Positions 34,220 to 43,443 are shown, numbered from the stretch's first letter. The stretch is 49,752 nucleotides of DNA from Candidatus Altimarinota bacterium (GCA_012031035.1 JAAUUT010000027.1:1-49752), one strand, 5' to 3'. The notes: generated by a model not told the origin, from the sequence alone. Numbers and translations are program-made.

Positions 34220-36083
34220 GGGTGGGGAGACGGGGAGACGGGGAGACGGGGAGACGGGGGGATGGGGATGTTCCCAGTAGATAAATTAAATCTCCGTCTT
34301 GCTTCCATCCTTGAGCGCAAACTTTAGTAATATCGGGGATCAGCCCTACCATGCCAATCGTCGGCGTTGGGTAGATTGGCTGAGGCTTTCCGTTCGCATC
34401 TAACGTTTCGTTGTAGAGAGATACATTCCCTCCAGTAACAGGCGTTTTTAATTCTCGACAAGCCTCGGATATGCCCCGACAAGCAGAAGCTAATTGCCAG
34501 TATCCGATAGGGTTTTCAGGACTGCCGAAGTTGAGATTATCTGTAATTGCTAGCGGTTCTGCCCCAACGCAGCTTAAATTTCTCGCCGCTTCTGCGACTG
34601 CCGCTTTTGCTCCCTCATAAGGGTCGAGATAAACATAACGAGCATTACAATCAGTTGTAGCCGCTACGCCTATTTTTGACGCATCTGGTTTGGCATCGAT
34701 GGGGCGGACTCGGATAACTGCTGCATCCGCACCGCCAGGAAGAAGAACGGTATTATTTTGGACTTGATGGTCGTATTGTCGATAAACCCAACGTTTAGAA
34801 GCAATGGTTGGACTATCTAGCAGTTCTAATAAAATCTCGTTCCACGATTTTTGTCCGCCATGGCAGACAATTCCTTCGGCGGTACAGGGGGGAAGAGAGT
34901 CTGCCGTCCACTCCCATGCTTTTTGGGCATATTCTGGAGGTTCTTTTAAAAGTTCGCGATGGTAGATAGGGGTATTTTCTGCCAAAGCAGTTGCGGGGAT
35001 TTCGGCAGCGACTTCTTTTTGAAAGAGAATGCGAACGATAGGTTCTTCAATTACCGTTCCTGCAACGACTGCATGAAGTCCCCAACGATGAAAGATCTCG
35101 ATTAATTCTCCCTCTCGTCCTTTATGGGCAACGAATAACATCCTTTCCTGGGATTCTGAGAGGAGATATTCATAGGGAACCATCCCTGTTTCGCGAACGG
35201 GTATTTTATCTAAATCGAGTTCGATACCTACGCCGCCTTTGGCTGCCATTTCGGAAGTCGAACAGGTAATTCCTGCCGCACCCATATCTTGTGCGGCCAC
35301 CACTGCACCCGTTTTAAAAGCTTCCAAACAAGCTTCGATGAGCGATTTTTCCAAAAAAGGATCGCCGACTTGTACCGCAGGGCGATCGTCGATAGACTGG
35401 TCTGAGAGTTCTGCACTGGCAAAACTTGCTCCTCCCATGCCATCTCTACCCGTCGTAGAACCGACATATAAAACGGGATTGCCGATACCAGAAGCGCCCG
35501 ATTTAATGATTTCTGGCGTTTCCATCAATCCCAGCGCCATTGCGTTGACAAGGGGATTGCCAGAATAGGCAGGATTGAAGTAAACTTCGCCGCCAACGGT
35601 GGGAACTCCAACCGCATTACCATAATGTGAGATGCCTTCTACTACGCCAGCAAATAATCTTCTCGTCTTGGCATCTTCTAGGGAACCGAATCGCAACGAA
35701 TTTAAAATAGCAATGGGACGCGCCCCCATCGTAAAAATATCTCTTAAGATTCCTCCCACTCCCGTTGCTGCACCTTGGAAGGGTTCGACGGCGGAGGGAT
35801 GATTGTGGGATTCGATTTTAAAAGCCAATCGCAGTCCGTCTCCTAAGTCTACTACGCCTGCATTTTCTCCTGGCCCGACGAGAATACGTTCGCCACTTGT
35901 AGGAAATTGCTTCAGTAAAGGTCGAGAATTTTTATAACAGCAATGTTCCGACCACATAACGCCGAACATCCCTAATTCTGCTTTGTTGGGATGACGACCC
36001 AAGCGGTTGACAATTTCTTGGTATTCTTCGGGTTTGATACCTTCTGAGGCGATTTCTTGGGGAGAGAATGGGACAGAAGACAT
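34170..36083 (-). CDS. purL: phosphoribosylformylglycinamidine synthase PurL, N-terminal part (frameshifted)
   Basis: Catalytic subunit of FGAM synthase in purine synthesis, small (PurS/PurQ-dependent) type. It starts at an ATG ([21 protein letters not shown]). Recognisable parts are [52 protein letters not shown] (metal- and ATP-binding), [19 protein letters not shown] and [13 protein letters not shown] in the second half. Homology ends at DGDLIYLLG at about 34290. The frame then reads through CCCCGTCT repeats (34224-34255) as a Ser/Pro/Arg linker and stops at 34170. The conserved sequence [12 protein letters not shown] resumes in another frame directly after the repeat, so the shift is inside the repeat or its flanks. 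Confidence 0.9.
   Translation of the reverse strand: MSSVPFSPQEIASEGIKPEEYQEIVNRLGRHPNKAELGMFGVMWSEHCCYKNSRPLLKQFPTSGERILVGPGENAGVVDLGDGLRLAFKIESHNHPSAVEPFQGAATGVGGILRDIFTMGARPIAILNSLRFGSLEDAKTRRLFAGVVEGISHYGNAVGVPTVGGEVYFNPAYSGNPLVNAMALGLMETPEIIKSGASGIGNPVLYVGSTTGRDGMGGASFASAELSDQSIDDRPAVQVGDPFLEKSLIEACLEAFKTGAVVAAQDMGAAGITCSTSEMAAKGGVGIELDLDKIPVRETGMVPYEYLLSESQERMLFVAHKGREGELIEIFHRWGLHAVVAGTVIEEPIVRILFQKEVAAEIPATALAENTPIYHRELLKEPPEYAQKAWEWTADSLPPCTAEGIVCHGGQKSWNEILLELLDSPTIASKRWVYRQYDHQVQNNTVLLPGGADAAVIRVRPIDAKPDASKIGVAATTDCNARYVYLDPYEGAKAAVAEAARNLSCVGAEPLAITDNLNFGSPENPIGYWQLASACRGISEACRELKTPVTGGNVSLYNETLDANGKPQPIYPTPTIGMVGLIPDITKVCAQGWKQDGDLIYLLGTSPSPRLPVSPSPRLPTPGRIGILSNNTRHRSG
34224..34255. 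repeat. octanucleotide repeat GGGGAGAC x4 inside purL
   Basis: Four perfect tandem 8-bp units at 34224-34231, 34232-34239, 34240-34247 and 34248-34255, flanked by G-rich tracts. Eight is not a multiple of three. By counting codons, adding one unit (+8) or removing two units (-16) would put the two parts of purL back in frame; losing one unit would not. Confidence 0.9.
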
Positions 36084-36375
36084 AAAAGATGCAAGCGATA
36101 AGACAGGTTTTATTGTATCTGCGATCGCCTGTTATTGCTCGCAAAATCTACTTTTTTAATTTTATGCGGCTTGTAAACTGTTGTCGCGATCGCCCTGTGG
36201 GTAGCGACCAAACCGATCGCCCTCAGCAAAACATTTTTTGATATAGTACTCAGCATAGAGTCCTTACTCAATGTAGGTTATGTAGCGATCGCCACTCGTA
36301 AATAATGGCTTTAACACAGATTGGAAATCTTATTACTGTAGTTTCTAAAGTTTATCGGCAAGTTGAAGCATAATT

Positions 36376-37320
36376 CTAAACATTTTCCATCGCGCTTGCC
36401 AACGATCGCGAAATAAAGGGAAGAATTTCTCTTCTGTTCTCGCTAGCTTTGCCTTCTGTAAAAACAATGAGTAGATAAGGTTTTCTATCGGGAATTTCAA
36501 TATAAGCTGCATCGTGACGAACTTGACTCGTCCAGCCTGCTTTCGACCATAATTTAGCGTCTTCAGGCAATCCTTCTCCTAAAAACCCCGTAACTTGATT
36601 TTCGTCATCATTAATTGCTAAAACTAAATCGGTAGGATTGAGACTGCGCTTGAGTAGTTCCATCATTTGTTGCGATCGCGCAGAAGAAACGGCAATTCCG
36701 CCAATAATTGTATGTAGCAGCCTTGCTACCGCATTAGTAGTTAGCATATTGCGATTTTCCATCATCTCGCCTAGAAATGCTCTCTCGCGTCCGTAAGGCC
36801 CGTCTGACCAAGGTTTTTGATTGACATTAATAGTTTTGAACTCTTCCCAACCAAGAGATTGAAAATAGCGATTGACGATGTTTCGCTGAGATTTCCAGGT
36901 TTCAAATGGCCCTGGGGGTAATTCTGGTCCGCTAGTGGTTCCGGTCAGCACATCTAAGACTAAACTAGTAGCATCATTGCTCGAATCGACGATCGCATCT
37001 CGAATTGCCCTGTGTAACTCTTCAGATTCGGGAATCATTCCCCCTTCTAGCCACTCGTGTATGGCAACCAAGTAAAATAATTTGACGATGCTAGCGGGAT
37101 AAATGCGATTCATCCCTCGATAGCTATAGCCTCGAATGGGATATTTCCAGAATTCTTCGGCTGAAATCGCTCCGCCTGTATTTACGATATAAGGAGGATC
37201 GTAAACTATCCAAGTTAGTGCCGTGCGATCGCGTACTAATTCTGGATACTTTTCCCAGGTGGTTTCCAGAATAGCAGTGGCGATATGTTCGAGTTGTTCG
37301 TCTTGTCTAAAAAAAGTCAT
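36376..37320 (-). CDS. serine hydrolase of the class A beta-lactamase fold
   Basis: A 314-residue protein with the penicillin-binding/beta-lactamase fold. Ser77-Lys80 in PASIVK is the SxxK nucleophile. DSSNDATSLVLD supplies the S-x-N element, and SKAGWTS near the end takes the place of K-T-G. There is no signal peptide, so it is probably not a secreted resistance enzyme. It could be a cytoplasmic peptidase or esterase; similar beta-lactamase2-family proteins of unknown function are common in cyanobacteria. It starts at an ATG. It is divergent from the NlpC/P60 gene, another protein with a possible cell-wall role. Confidence 0.8.
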   Translation of the reverse strand: MTFFRQDEQLEHIATAILETTWEKYPELVRDRTALTWIVYDPPYIVNTGGAISAEEFWKYPIRGYSYRGMNRIYPASIVKLFYLVAIHEWLEGGMIPESEELHRAIRDAIVDSSNDATSLVLDVLTGTTSGPELPPGPFETWKSQRNIVNRYFQSLGWEEFKTINVNQKPWSDGPYGRERAFLGEMMENRNMLTTNAVARLLHTIIGGIAVSSARSQQMMELLKRSLNPTDLVLAINDDENQVTGFLGEGLPEDAKLWSKAGWTSQVRHDAAYIEIPDRKPYLLIVFTEGKASENRREILPFISRSLASAMENV

Positions 37321-37393
37321 AAGGCGGGATAAGGGCGATAATTAATTTTGCTTTAACTCGTTCTATCCTGAACCATAATACCAGCAAGCACTC

Positions 37394-37609
37394 ATGTCCA
37401 TTGCGATAACTTCTATCGAACAGTTGCCCAAATCTAATAGCGGCGAATATTGCCCTCGTATCAATCTCGATCTTTATGATGATGCTAATGCGATCGTTGG
37501 CAACTCAAGCGGCGACAGGACGGCATTTAAAAATCCTCAGCATTACCGAGCGGGCCGTAGAGGTGCGTTTGTGCGAGGATGGTTATGTAGCTTGGTTACC
37601 ATTGGATAA
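37394..37609 (+). CDS. NlpC/P60 peptidase, N-terminal part (frameshifted)
   Basis: Starts at ATG 37394 (MSIAITSIEQLPKSNSGEYCPRINLDLYDDANA). This opening matches cyanobacterial NlpC/P60 proteins whose N-terminal SH3-like domain binds peptidoglycan. Codons after about 37490 are out of frame (IVGNSSGDRTAF) up to the stop at 37609. Real sequence continues in the next frame (SLATQAATGRHLKILS), so a net +1 or -2 base change lies close to a GCGATCG at about 37489-37495. Confidence 0.72.
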   Translation: MSIAITSIEQLPKSNSGEYCPRINLDLYDDANAIVGNSSGDRTAFKNPQHYRAGRRGAFVRGWLCSLVTIG

Positions 37610-38093
37610 GTTAGGCGAACTTGAAAGTGCTAAAACTGTTTATCGAGCGATCGCAATTTCTCGTTCTCAAATCGAATCCTGTCTTCAGGATATTATTGCT
37701 TTTACCAAAGCAGCGATGGAAGTTCCTAATTATTATCTCTGGGGCGGTACATTAGCACCAAATTATGATTGTTCGGGATTAATACAAGCTGCTTTTGCTG
37801 CTTCTGGAATTTGGTTGCCAAGAGATTCCTATCAACAAGAAACTTTTACTCAAAGAATTACTTTAGAAGAACTTTGTTTGGGAGATTTGATTTTTTTTGG
37901 AACTGAAAAAGTGGATCATGTTGCTCTTTATTTAGGCAATGGTTATTACATTCATAGTTCTGGTAAAGAAGTCGGACGAAATGGCATTGCGATCGATCCG
38001 CTTTCAGCAGATGGAGATGCGATTAGTCGAGGTTACTATCAAAGATTGTGGAGTTTTGGAAGAGTGATGTTTAGCTATATGGTGAAAGGGTAA
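37476..38093 (+). CDS. NlpC/P60 family C40 cysteine peptidase, main part (frameshifted)
   Basis: Main part of the gene starting at 37394. The ATG at 37476 (MMMLMRSL) may be a database start but the first codons are out of frame; homologous sequence begins at SLATQAATGRHLKILS. The second SH3-like segment (VEVRLCEDGYVAWLPLDKL) is followed by the peptidase domain. Catalytic Cys99 sits in PNYDCSGLIQAAF, His148 in EKVDHVALYLGNG and a third polar residue, His160, in YYIHSSG. Substrate would be D-glutamyl-meso-diaminopimelate bonds in peptidoglycan fragments. Nothing else in the domain looks damaged. Confidence 0.85.
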   Translation: MMMLMRSLATQAATGRHLKILSITERAVEVRLCEDGYVAWLPLDKLGELESAKTVYRAIAISRSQIESCLQDIIAFTKAAMEVPNYYLWGGTLAPNYDCSGLIQAAFAASGIWLPRDSYQQETFTQRITLEELCLGDLIFFGTEKVDHVALYLGNGYYIHSSGKEVGRNGIAIDPLSADGDAISRGYYQRLWSFGRVMFSYMVKG

Positions 38094-38225
38094 AGGTAAA
38101 AATTTTTGTGGCAATTGAAAAGTTTCTCGAAATTAAAAATCTCTGCATAACAACATAAAAATTCTTCCTTATCTTTCTTATCCCACACTTCCGATTTTTC
38201 CTGATACTATTAGGGCGCAAGCCTT

Positions 38226-39536
38226 GTGTCCCTAAAGCAACACTCCCTTGTCCTATTACCCAAAAAAGATGTGAATGCCTTTAAAATCTTTCAAAATCTA
38301 GAACCCCAAAAACTATATAATCTGCTCGTTTTATTTACAACGGGTTTGTTTTTTTGGACGAGTATTACAACGTTATTACCTACCTTACCCGCCTACGTTG
38401 AAGATATAGGAGGGACGACTCAGCAAGTTGGTTTAGTGATGGGTTGTTTTGCGATTGGATTATTATTATCGCGAACTTGGTTAGGACAAATAGCCGACCA
38501 AAAAAGTCGTAAATTAGTCATATTAATTGGTACTTTTGTGGGAGGAATCGCCCCGCTAGGTTATATCTTCGCCCAGTCAATTTATCCTTTAATGGCAATA
38601 CGAGCATTTCATGGCATTAGTATTGCTGCATTCACGACGGGATATAGTGCCCTTGTTGTAGATATATCGCCTCTCAAACAACGAGGGGAATTAATTGGAT
38701 ACATGAGTTTGGCAGTTCCCATTGGCATGGCAATTGGGCCGGCATTGGGAGGATATTTACAAGATTCTATCGGATATACGCCCTTATTTTTGGTTTCTGC
38801 TGGGTTGGGATTGTTAGGTTTTTTCTTAGCTAGTCGCGTTTCAGGAGATAATCGACAAGTTATTTTATCTCAAGCAATAGAAACCGAAATCATCCCGCGT
38901 CGCAGTCGAAGTTTTGGAGAAATTTTGTTTGCTCCTTCGTTTTTAGTTTTAACGCTGATTATGTTATTTATTGGCTTATTATTTGGAACGATCGCGTCAT
39001 TTTTACCTTTATTTATTCGAGAAATAAAATTAGACTTGAATGCAGGTTTGTTTTATACAGCCGCCGCGCTCGCAAGTTTTGCCGTGCGTATTTTTGTCGG
39101 GAAGGCAAGCGATCGCTATGGGAGAGGATTATTTATGACAATTAGTTTAATTTGCTATGCTACTTCAATGTTGTTATTAACAACGGTAAATACTCCTGCT
39201 GGATTTTTGGTAGCAGCCGTAATAGAAGGTGCAGGCGGCGGTATACTCATTCCTATGACGATTGCTTTACTTAGCGATCGCTCTTACGATAGCGAACGCG
39301 GTAAAGTTTATTCAATTTGTCTTGGTGGGTTTGATGTGGGAATTGCGATCGCAGGGCCGATTTTAGGCGCGATCGCACAAAGTAGAGGCTATCGAGAAAT
39401 GTTTTTTATTTCTGCTAGTTTAGCTTTGCTCTCTTTGTTATTGTTTATCACCCAATCCAATAAAAGCTTGTCTAATTCTTGTCGTTTTGCTTTTGGGAAA
39501 GCAAAAGATTTATATGCTTTAGAAGAATCGCACTAA
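38226..39536 (+). CDS. MFS transporter
   Basis: A 436-residue major facilitator with 12 hydrophobic segments. A soluble basic N-terminus of about 35 residues precedes helix 1 (LLVLFTTGLFFWTSITTLLPTLPAYV). LGQIADQKSRKLVI is the loop 2-3 motif A in degraded form, and its second-half counterpart is VGKASDRYGRGLFM. ALVVDISPLKQRGELIGYMS is common in drug or metabolite exporters of the DHA1 type. Substrate unknown. Start is GTG at 38226; a start at GTG 38271 (VNAFKIFQ) is possible. A monocistronic gene downstream of the NlpC/P60 gene by 132 bases that hold nothing recognisable. Confidence 0.85.
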   Translation: MSLKQHSLVLLPKKDVNAFKIFQNLEPQKLYNLLVLFTTGLFFWTSITTLLPTLPAYVEDIGGTTQQVGLVMGCFAIGLLLSRTWLGQIADQKSRKLVILIGTFVGGIAPLGYIFAQSIYPLMAIRAFHGISIAAFTTGYSALVVDISPLKQRGELIGYMSLAVPIGMAIGPALGGYLQDSIGYTPLFLVSAGLGLLGFFLASRVSGDNRQVILSQAIETEIIPRRSRSFGEILFAPSFLVLTLIMLFIGLLFGTIASFLPLFIREIKLDLNAGLFYTAAALASFAVRIFVGKASDRYGRGLFMTISLICYATSMLLLTTVNTPAGFLVAAVIEGAGGGILIPMTIALLSDRSYDSERGKVYSICLGGFDVGIAIAGPILGAIAQSRGYREMFFISASLALLSLLLFITQSNKSLSNSCRFAFGKAKDLYALEESH

Positions 39537-39661
39537 ATTGTTAAGTAATTTTTAGTACCACGAAGAAATATTGCTATTAATATTACATAAAATGCGATCG
39601 AGATTCTTCTAACATTAATGGAGATAAAATTTAAAGTAAGAAAACAATCGATTAAATAACG

Positions 39662-39913
39662 ATGAATATCAAGCTAATTCTCTTTTCAGGCTTAATAACT
39701 GCTATGCTTGGTTCTGTTTTTGGATTAGCAGCCGCTCATCTCGGTCAACCCGATTTCAATCGACTAAAATACGAAAGTCAAGTCTACGAAGACTTGCATC
39801 ATAAATATTATGGGTTAATCGGTGCGGGTCTGGGCTTTACCGTCGGTTTTAGCCAAGAATGTGTCAGACAACTCAAAGCGCAAAGAGATAAAGAATCCGA
39901 AGAACAATTTTAG
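39662..39913 (+). CDS. small membrane protein, unknown function
   Basis: An 83-residue protein with an N-terminal hydrophobic stretch (ILFSGLITAMLGSVFGLAAAHL) and a second short one (YYGLIGAGLGFTVGF), possibly a glycine-rich hairpin in the membrane. The tail is charged (RQLKAQRDKESEEQF). I recognise it only as a type of cyanobacterial hypothetical protein. It starts at an ATG. Its stop codon TAG shares the bases TTAG (39910-39913) with the stop of the convergent neighbour gene. Confidence 0.72.
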   Translation: MNIKLILFSGLITAMLGSVFGLAAAHLGQPDFNRLKYESQVYEDLHHKYYGLIGAGLGFTVGFSQECVRQLKAQRDKESEEQF

Positions 39914-40206
39914 GAATCGTAAGTTAAAAACTGAATTTGAGGTTCAAGGGGATCTCCAACCAGTCCAATTCCTTTGAATCCCCAGCGTTGCATGAGACTT
40001 TTTAATTGCGTTGCGGGAATCGATTCTACCGAAAAGCGATCGGCAATGCCAGAACCATGTGTATTAAGATAGCTTAGCGCATCGAAATCTTCTTTGAATA
40101 ACAACAAATAACTTGCTTCAGTAGGACTCTCACCTGTCCTCAAACGAGCAACAAGATATTGACCGTCAACTCTCGAACGAATCAGGTAATGAGTTTGAGA
40201 TAACAT
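39910..40206 (-). CDS. small conserved hypothetical protein
   Basis: A 98-residue soluble protein (MLSQTHYLIRSRVDGQYLVARL). No domain is recognised; the sequence has alternating beta-like strands, one of which is YLLLFKEDFDALSYLNTH. No signal or membrane segment. The gene begins one base after the stop of the dppB-like permease gene on the same strand, so it is probably co-transcribed and may be linked to the transporter. Its stop overlaps that of the convergent membrane-protein gene. Confidence 0.75.
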   Translation of the reverse strand: MLSQTHYLIRSRVDGQYLVARLRTGESPTEASYLLLFKEDFDALSYLNTHGSGIADRFSVESIPATQLKSLMQRWGFKGIGLVGDPLEPQIQFLTYDS

Positions 40207-40207
40207 A

Positions 40208-41257
40208 TTATTTTAAATCTTCTAATTTAATGCGAGGATCGATCGCTTTTAGGAGCAAATCAGCCAAAAGATTTCCTAAAATTAGCATAGCTGCACCCAT
40301 CATCAAACTTCCCATTACCAAATATAGATCCTGTGCCGTAACAGCTTGTAAAATTAGTCGTCCTAAACCAGGTAAATTGAAATAAAATTCAGCAATAAAG
40401 GAACCGCCTAACAAACTGGCAAATTCAAAACCGAGTAAGGTAATTAAAGGGTTAATTGCATTGCGCAAAGCATGAACGTAAATAACGCGATTTTCTGGCA
40501 ATCCTTTGGCGCGTGCTGTTTGAATGTAATCTTGTCGTAAAACATCGAGCAACTGTCCTCGCATTAGACGTTGCAATCCTGCAAAGCTAGTAATACTCAG
40601 GGCAATAGTCGGCAAAATCATGTGCCACGCAATATCTACTATTTTGCCAAAAGGAGTCAATTCATCGTGATCTAAGCTGGTTAGGTTGCCAACGGGTAGC
40701 AACGGAGAAAGACTTTGTGCCACAATTAATAACACCAGTACAGTGATAAAACTAGGAAATCCTTGTCCGAGATAGCTAATTAATCGTAAAACTTTCTCGC
40801 TGGCGCTATTTTGTTTAACAGCCCCAAATATTCCTAATGGAATTGCGATCGCCCAAGTTACGATAATTGTAGTAATTGCTAGTAATAAAGTAGCTGGAAC
40901 TCTTTCTAGTAACAACGAAGAAACAGAACGAGAGAAAACAAAACTAGTACCGAAGTTAAAGCGCGTTACTACCTGCCACAACCACAATCCATATTGAACG
41001 ATAGGTGGCTTGTCTAAACCAAATTTCACTTTGATTTCTTCAATCGTTTCTTGGGTAATTTTTGGATCTGCCTGAATCGTTTCAAGATAACTGCCAGGTG
41101 CAAATTGAATAATCGCAAAACTGAGGGCTGAAGCTAACAAAAGCGTCAAAAGTCCTTGGGCTAATCGTTTAAGGACGTATAAAGTTGTTTCACTCGTCAA
41201 TAGTCCCCAGAAACGTTCCAAAGCACTATTGAAATCATTTGTTAATGTTGAAGACAT
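40208..41257 (-). CDS. peptide/nickel-type ABC transporter permease (DppB-like)
   Basis: A 349-residue inner-membrane permease with six helices. Family marks are RLAQGLLTLLLASALSFAIIQFAPGSYLE near the start and VPATLLLAITTIIVTWAIAIPLG in the middle. The EAA loop is YIQTARAKGLPENRVIYVHALRNAINPLI. It would be one half of a DppBC-type channel for oligopeptides. The second permease, ATPases and binding protein are not in the window. The N-terminus before helix 1 is longer than in E. coli DppB. ATG start. Downstream by one base is the 98-residue protein gene. Confidence 0.88.
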   Translation of the reverse strand: MSSTLTNDFNSALERFWGLLTSETTLYVLKRLAQGLLTLLLASALSFAIIQFAPGSYLETIQADPKITQETIEEIKVKFGLDKPPIVQYGLWLWQVVTRFNFGTSFVFSRSVSSLLLERVPATLLLAITTIIVTWAIAIPLGIFGAVKQNSASEKVLRLISYLGQGFPSFITVLVLLIVAQSLSPLLPVGNLTSLDHDELTPFGKIVDIAWHMILPTIALSITSFAGLQRLMRGQLLDVLRQDYIQTARAKGLPENRVIYVHALRNAINPLITLLGFEFASLLGGSFIAEFYFNLPGLGRLILQAVTAQDLYLVMGSLMMGAAMLILGNLLADLLLKAIDPRIKLEDLK

Positions 41258-41266
41258 AAAAATTAT

Positions 41267-41287
41267 GAATGATGAATGATGAATTAC
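41267..41287. repeat. heptamer tandem repeat (GAATGAT, GAATGAT, GAATTAC)
   Basis: Three 7-bp units in a row directly upstream of the dppB-like ATG, at 41267-41273, 41274-41280 and 41281-41287. Further upstream, CTAATGTGAA (41290-41299) is matched by TTCACATTAG (41346-41355), a 10-bp inverted repeat in the same 150-base gap. Confidence 0.6.
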
Positions 41288-41407
41288 GCCTAATGTGAAT
41301 TAAAAGTCATTTAGAAACCTCTCTGACACAAGTATGAATACTAATTTCACATTAGACGTGAATTATGAGTTCATAATTCCTTGTTTTCCAAAAATTAATT
41401 CTCTATC

Positions 41408-41926
41408 CTAATATTCAACAAGGGAAATAATAGGGAGATCTGGAAGTTTTTTGCGCCCCCCCAAATCGGTTAACTCGATGATAAAACCAAAACCTAAAAC
41501 TTGAGTGCCAATTTTCTCTAATAAATCGGCGGTTGCTTTGGCAGTACCGCCAGTGGCGATCAAATCATCAACAATTAAAACTCGGCTGTTACCATCTAAC
41601 GCATCTTGATGGATTTCGAGGCGATCGCTTCCATATTCTAGCTCGTATTCGATCGCGTGAACGGCTGAAGGAAGTTTGCCCGGTTTCCGCACTGGAATAA
41701 ATCCAGCATTGAGTTGATAAGCTAGAGGCGTACCGAAAATAAAACCGCGAGATTCCATGCCCACAACATAATCGGGAAACAATCCAGCGTCTTTACACTT
41801 CTGTGTCAATGTATCGATCGTGTAGCGCAGTCCTTCGCGATCGCTTAACAATGTCGTAATATCGCGAAAAACAATTCCTGGTTTGGGAAAGTCGGGGATA
41901 TCTCGAATGATAGATTTAAGATCCAT
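41408..41926 (-). CDS. apt: adenine phosphoribosyltransferase
   Basis: Salvages adenine to AMP using PRPP. It is 172 residues long, the standard size. The N-terminal [24 protein letters not shown] and central [20 protein letters not shown] are diagnostic. The PRPP-binding loop is [18 protein letters not shown]. The catalytic lysine region [10 protein letters not shown] is intact. It starts at an ATG, with the DUF3038 gene divergent 60 bases away. A single-gene unit. Confidence 0.95.
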   Translation of the reverse strand: MDLKSIIRDIPDFPKPGIVFRDITTLLSDREGLRYTIDTLTQKCKDAGLFPDYVVGMESRGFIFGTPLAYQLNAGFIPVRKPGKLPSAVHAIEYELEYGSDRLEIHQDALDGNSRVLIVDDLIATGGTAKATADLLEKIGTQVLGFGFIIELTDLGGRKKLPDLPIISLVEY

Positions 41927-41986
41927 AATTCTTTTAAATTAATTCCTAACGATTAAAATACAGTTTTCTCAATACGTTATTCTAGG

Positions 41987-42616
41987 ATGAGTCTTTCTAC
42001 AAACATAATGTCCGATTCTAATTCATCTGTCGATGCCAAACCTGAAATTTTGAACGTTTTGCCCGATTTTCCGATTGGAGGGCAGCAAACTGCCGTTCGG
42101 ATTCAACAAAAAATCGATCTGATGCTTTTGGCGATCGAAGCTTTAGAATTGGGAGCGTCAGAACAGTTTTTGGCAACGGCGAAACAATTAGAACTTCAGG
42201 GAATTATCAAAAATCGAATTGTGTTGTGGCGTTTGCGTTGTACCAATTCTTGGCGACGTTCTTACATCCGTAATAATCTAACTTTAGATCGAGCAAAAGC
42301 GCTGGTTATCATCGCTAGCTATCGAGCAAAACAGTTAACTGTTCCTATCCGTAACTTATTAATTGCCGAACAGCAAATGCGAGATAAAGGATTACCTGTT
42401 GACAATCATTTTATGCTCTCAGAATATCTCGAACAATTTCGATCGCATTTTCGCTCTCGCATGAATCCCCGTCGTGCTAAAGTTGCATTTTATCTTTCCT
42501 CAGAAGACGAATTAAACGAACTCGCGCTTTCGTTGTTACATCAACTAATCTTTTGTACGGGTACGACAGGAATGCAACGGTTTTGGATTAGTTTGTTCGA
42601 TGGAGAAGTTATTTGA
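41987..42616 (+). CDS. DUF3038 domain-containing protein
   Basis: A 209-residue soluble helical protein. The DUF3038 pattern is visible in QQKIDLMLLAIEALELGASEQFL and VLWRLRCTNSWRRSYIRNNLTLDRAKALVII. Function is unknown; the family is restricted to cyanobacteria as far as I recall. It starts at ATG 41987, with ATG 42008 (MSDSNSSVDAK) equally possible. The DUF4335 gene follows on the same strand after 116 bases that include a heptamer repeat; the two are a frequent pair. Confidence 0.82.
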   Translation: MSLSTNIMSDSNSSVDAKPEILNVLPDFPIGGQQTAVRIQQKIDLMLLAIEALELGASEQFLATAKQLELQGIIKNRIVLWRLRCTNSWRRSYIRNNLTLDRAKALVIIASYRAKQLTVPIRNLLIAEQQMRDKGLPVDNHFMLSEYLEQFRSHFRSRMNPRRAKVAFYLSSEDELNELALSLLHQLIFCTGTTGMQRFWISLFDGEVI

Positions 42617-42648
42617 ATTATGAATTATGAATTATGAATTATGAATTA
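42614..42648. repeat. heptamer tandem repeat TGAATTA x5
   Basis: Five perfect 7-bp units run from 42614 to 42648, beginning inside the TGA stop codon of the DUF3038 gene. It is the longest member of the family seen also near 13628, 24001, 29732 and 41267. A related ATTACGA motif follows at about 42700-42720. Confidence 0.9.
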
Positions 42649-42732
42649 TGAAAATTAGGAGTTCAACAGAAGTAAAGATTCCTCCTTGTCTGCCCGTCTA
42701 ATTACGAATTACGAATTAATATTTAACAGCTT

Positions 42733-43443
42733 ATGACGATTCGACGACAGTATAGTTTGCCCAATTGCACTTTAATTTTAGAGGGATTGTCTAATGAGAT
42801 GGGAGGCGAACCTCAAGACGGACAATTATTGTCAATTGTGGTCAATGCAGAATGCAAGTTCGTCGGGTTCGATCGCAAACTTCACGGCGGACGGGTATTT
42901 GTGGAAAATTTGGTTAAGTCAACGAGTGCCTATGCACAAGAATGTCTCAGCGGAATCCGCCGCCCGCATGAAGTCCAGGCAACGGGCGATCGCGTTAATT
43001 TAGAAATAATTTCAGGGACGACTCTACACCGTCTAAGCTGGCATCCTCCAGAAGAAGCAAACGAGGAACCTATCGAACTCGAACTTAATACCGTACAGTT
43101 GTTCGATCTCGTGGAAGCTGTGGATCAGTTTGTGGCTGACACTCGCACTCTACCCGACTTAACGCTCAAATTACAACCCGTCTCTCGACGTTACCGCCAA
43201 CCTGACGAGCCTCTCGCCCAAAGAGCCGTTCCCGCTACGATGGGAATGATAAGTTTAGCCGTGGCTGCATTAGCTTTTTTGTTGATTCCGATTCCACAAG
43301 TTCGCAAACCTGAAGAAACTAAACCCCAGCCAAATCCAACTCAAACTGCTCCCAACACTCAACCGTCCTTACCTGCGGCTTCTCCCAATAATCAACAATC
43401 TTCACCGGCTAGTCCTACTCCTAATCCAACGCCGTCTCCCTAA
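42733..43443 (+). CDS. DUF4335 domain-containing protein
   Basis: A 236-residue protein. The N-terminal DUF4335 domain starts MTIRRQYSLPNCTLILEGLSN, with the repeat-like strand EVQATGDRVNLEIIS. A single membrane helix lies at about 177-196 (MGMISLAVAALAFLLIPIP), followed by a Pro/Gln/Asn-rich tail of about 40 residues that would face the other side of the membrane. Role unknown. It lies downstream of the DUF3038 gene. Confidence 0.8.
   Translation: MTIRRQYSLPNCTLILEGLSNEMGGEPQDGQLLSIVVNAECKFVGFDRKLHGGRVFVENLVKSTSAYAQECLSGIRRPHEVQATGDRVNLEIISGTTLHRLSWHPPEEANEEPIELELNTVQLFDLVEAVDQFVADTRTLPDLTLKLQPVSRRYRQPDEPLAQRAVPATMGMISLAVAALAFLLIPIPQVRKPEETKPQPNPTQTAPNTQPSLPAASPNNQQSSPASPTPNPTPSP

Noticed and set aside
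36305..36373. 22-codon frame MALTQIGNLITVVSK between purL and the serine hydrolase gene
   Set aside because: Too short, no hydrophobic helix of a photosynthetic small subunit, and no known match.
36376..37320. Antibiotic-resistance beta-lactamase
   Set aside because: The SxxK motif is present, but there is no signal peptide and the K-T-G and S-D-N elements are altered, so only a beta-lactamase-fold hydrolase is supported.
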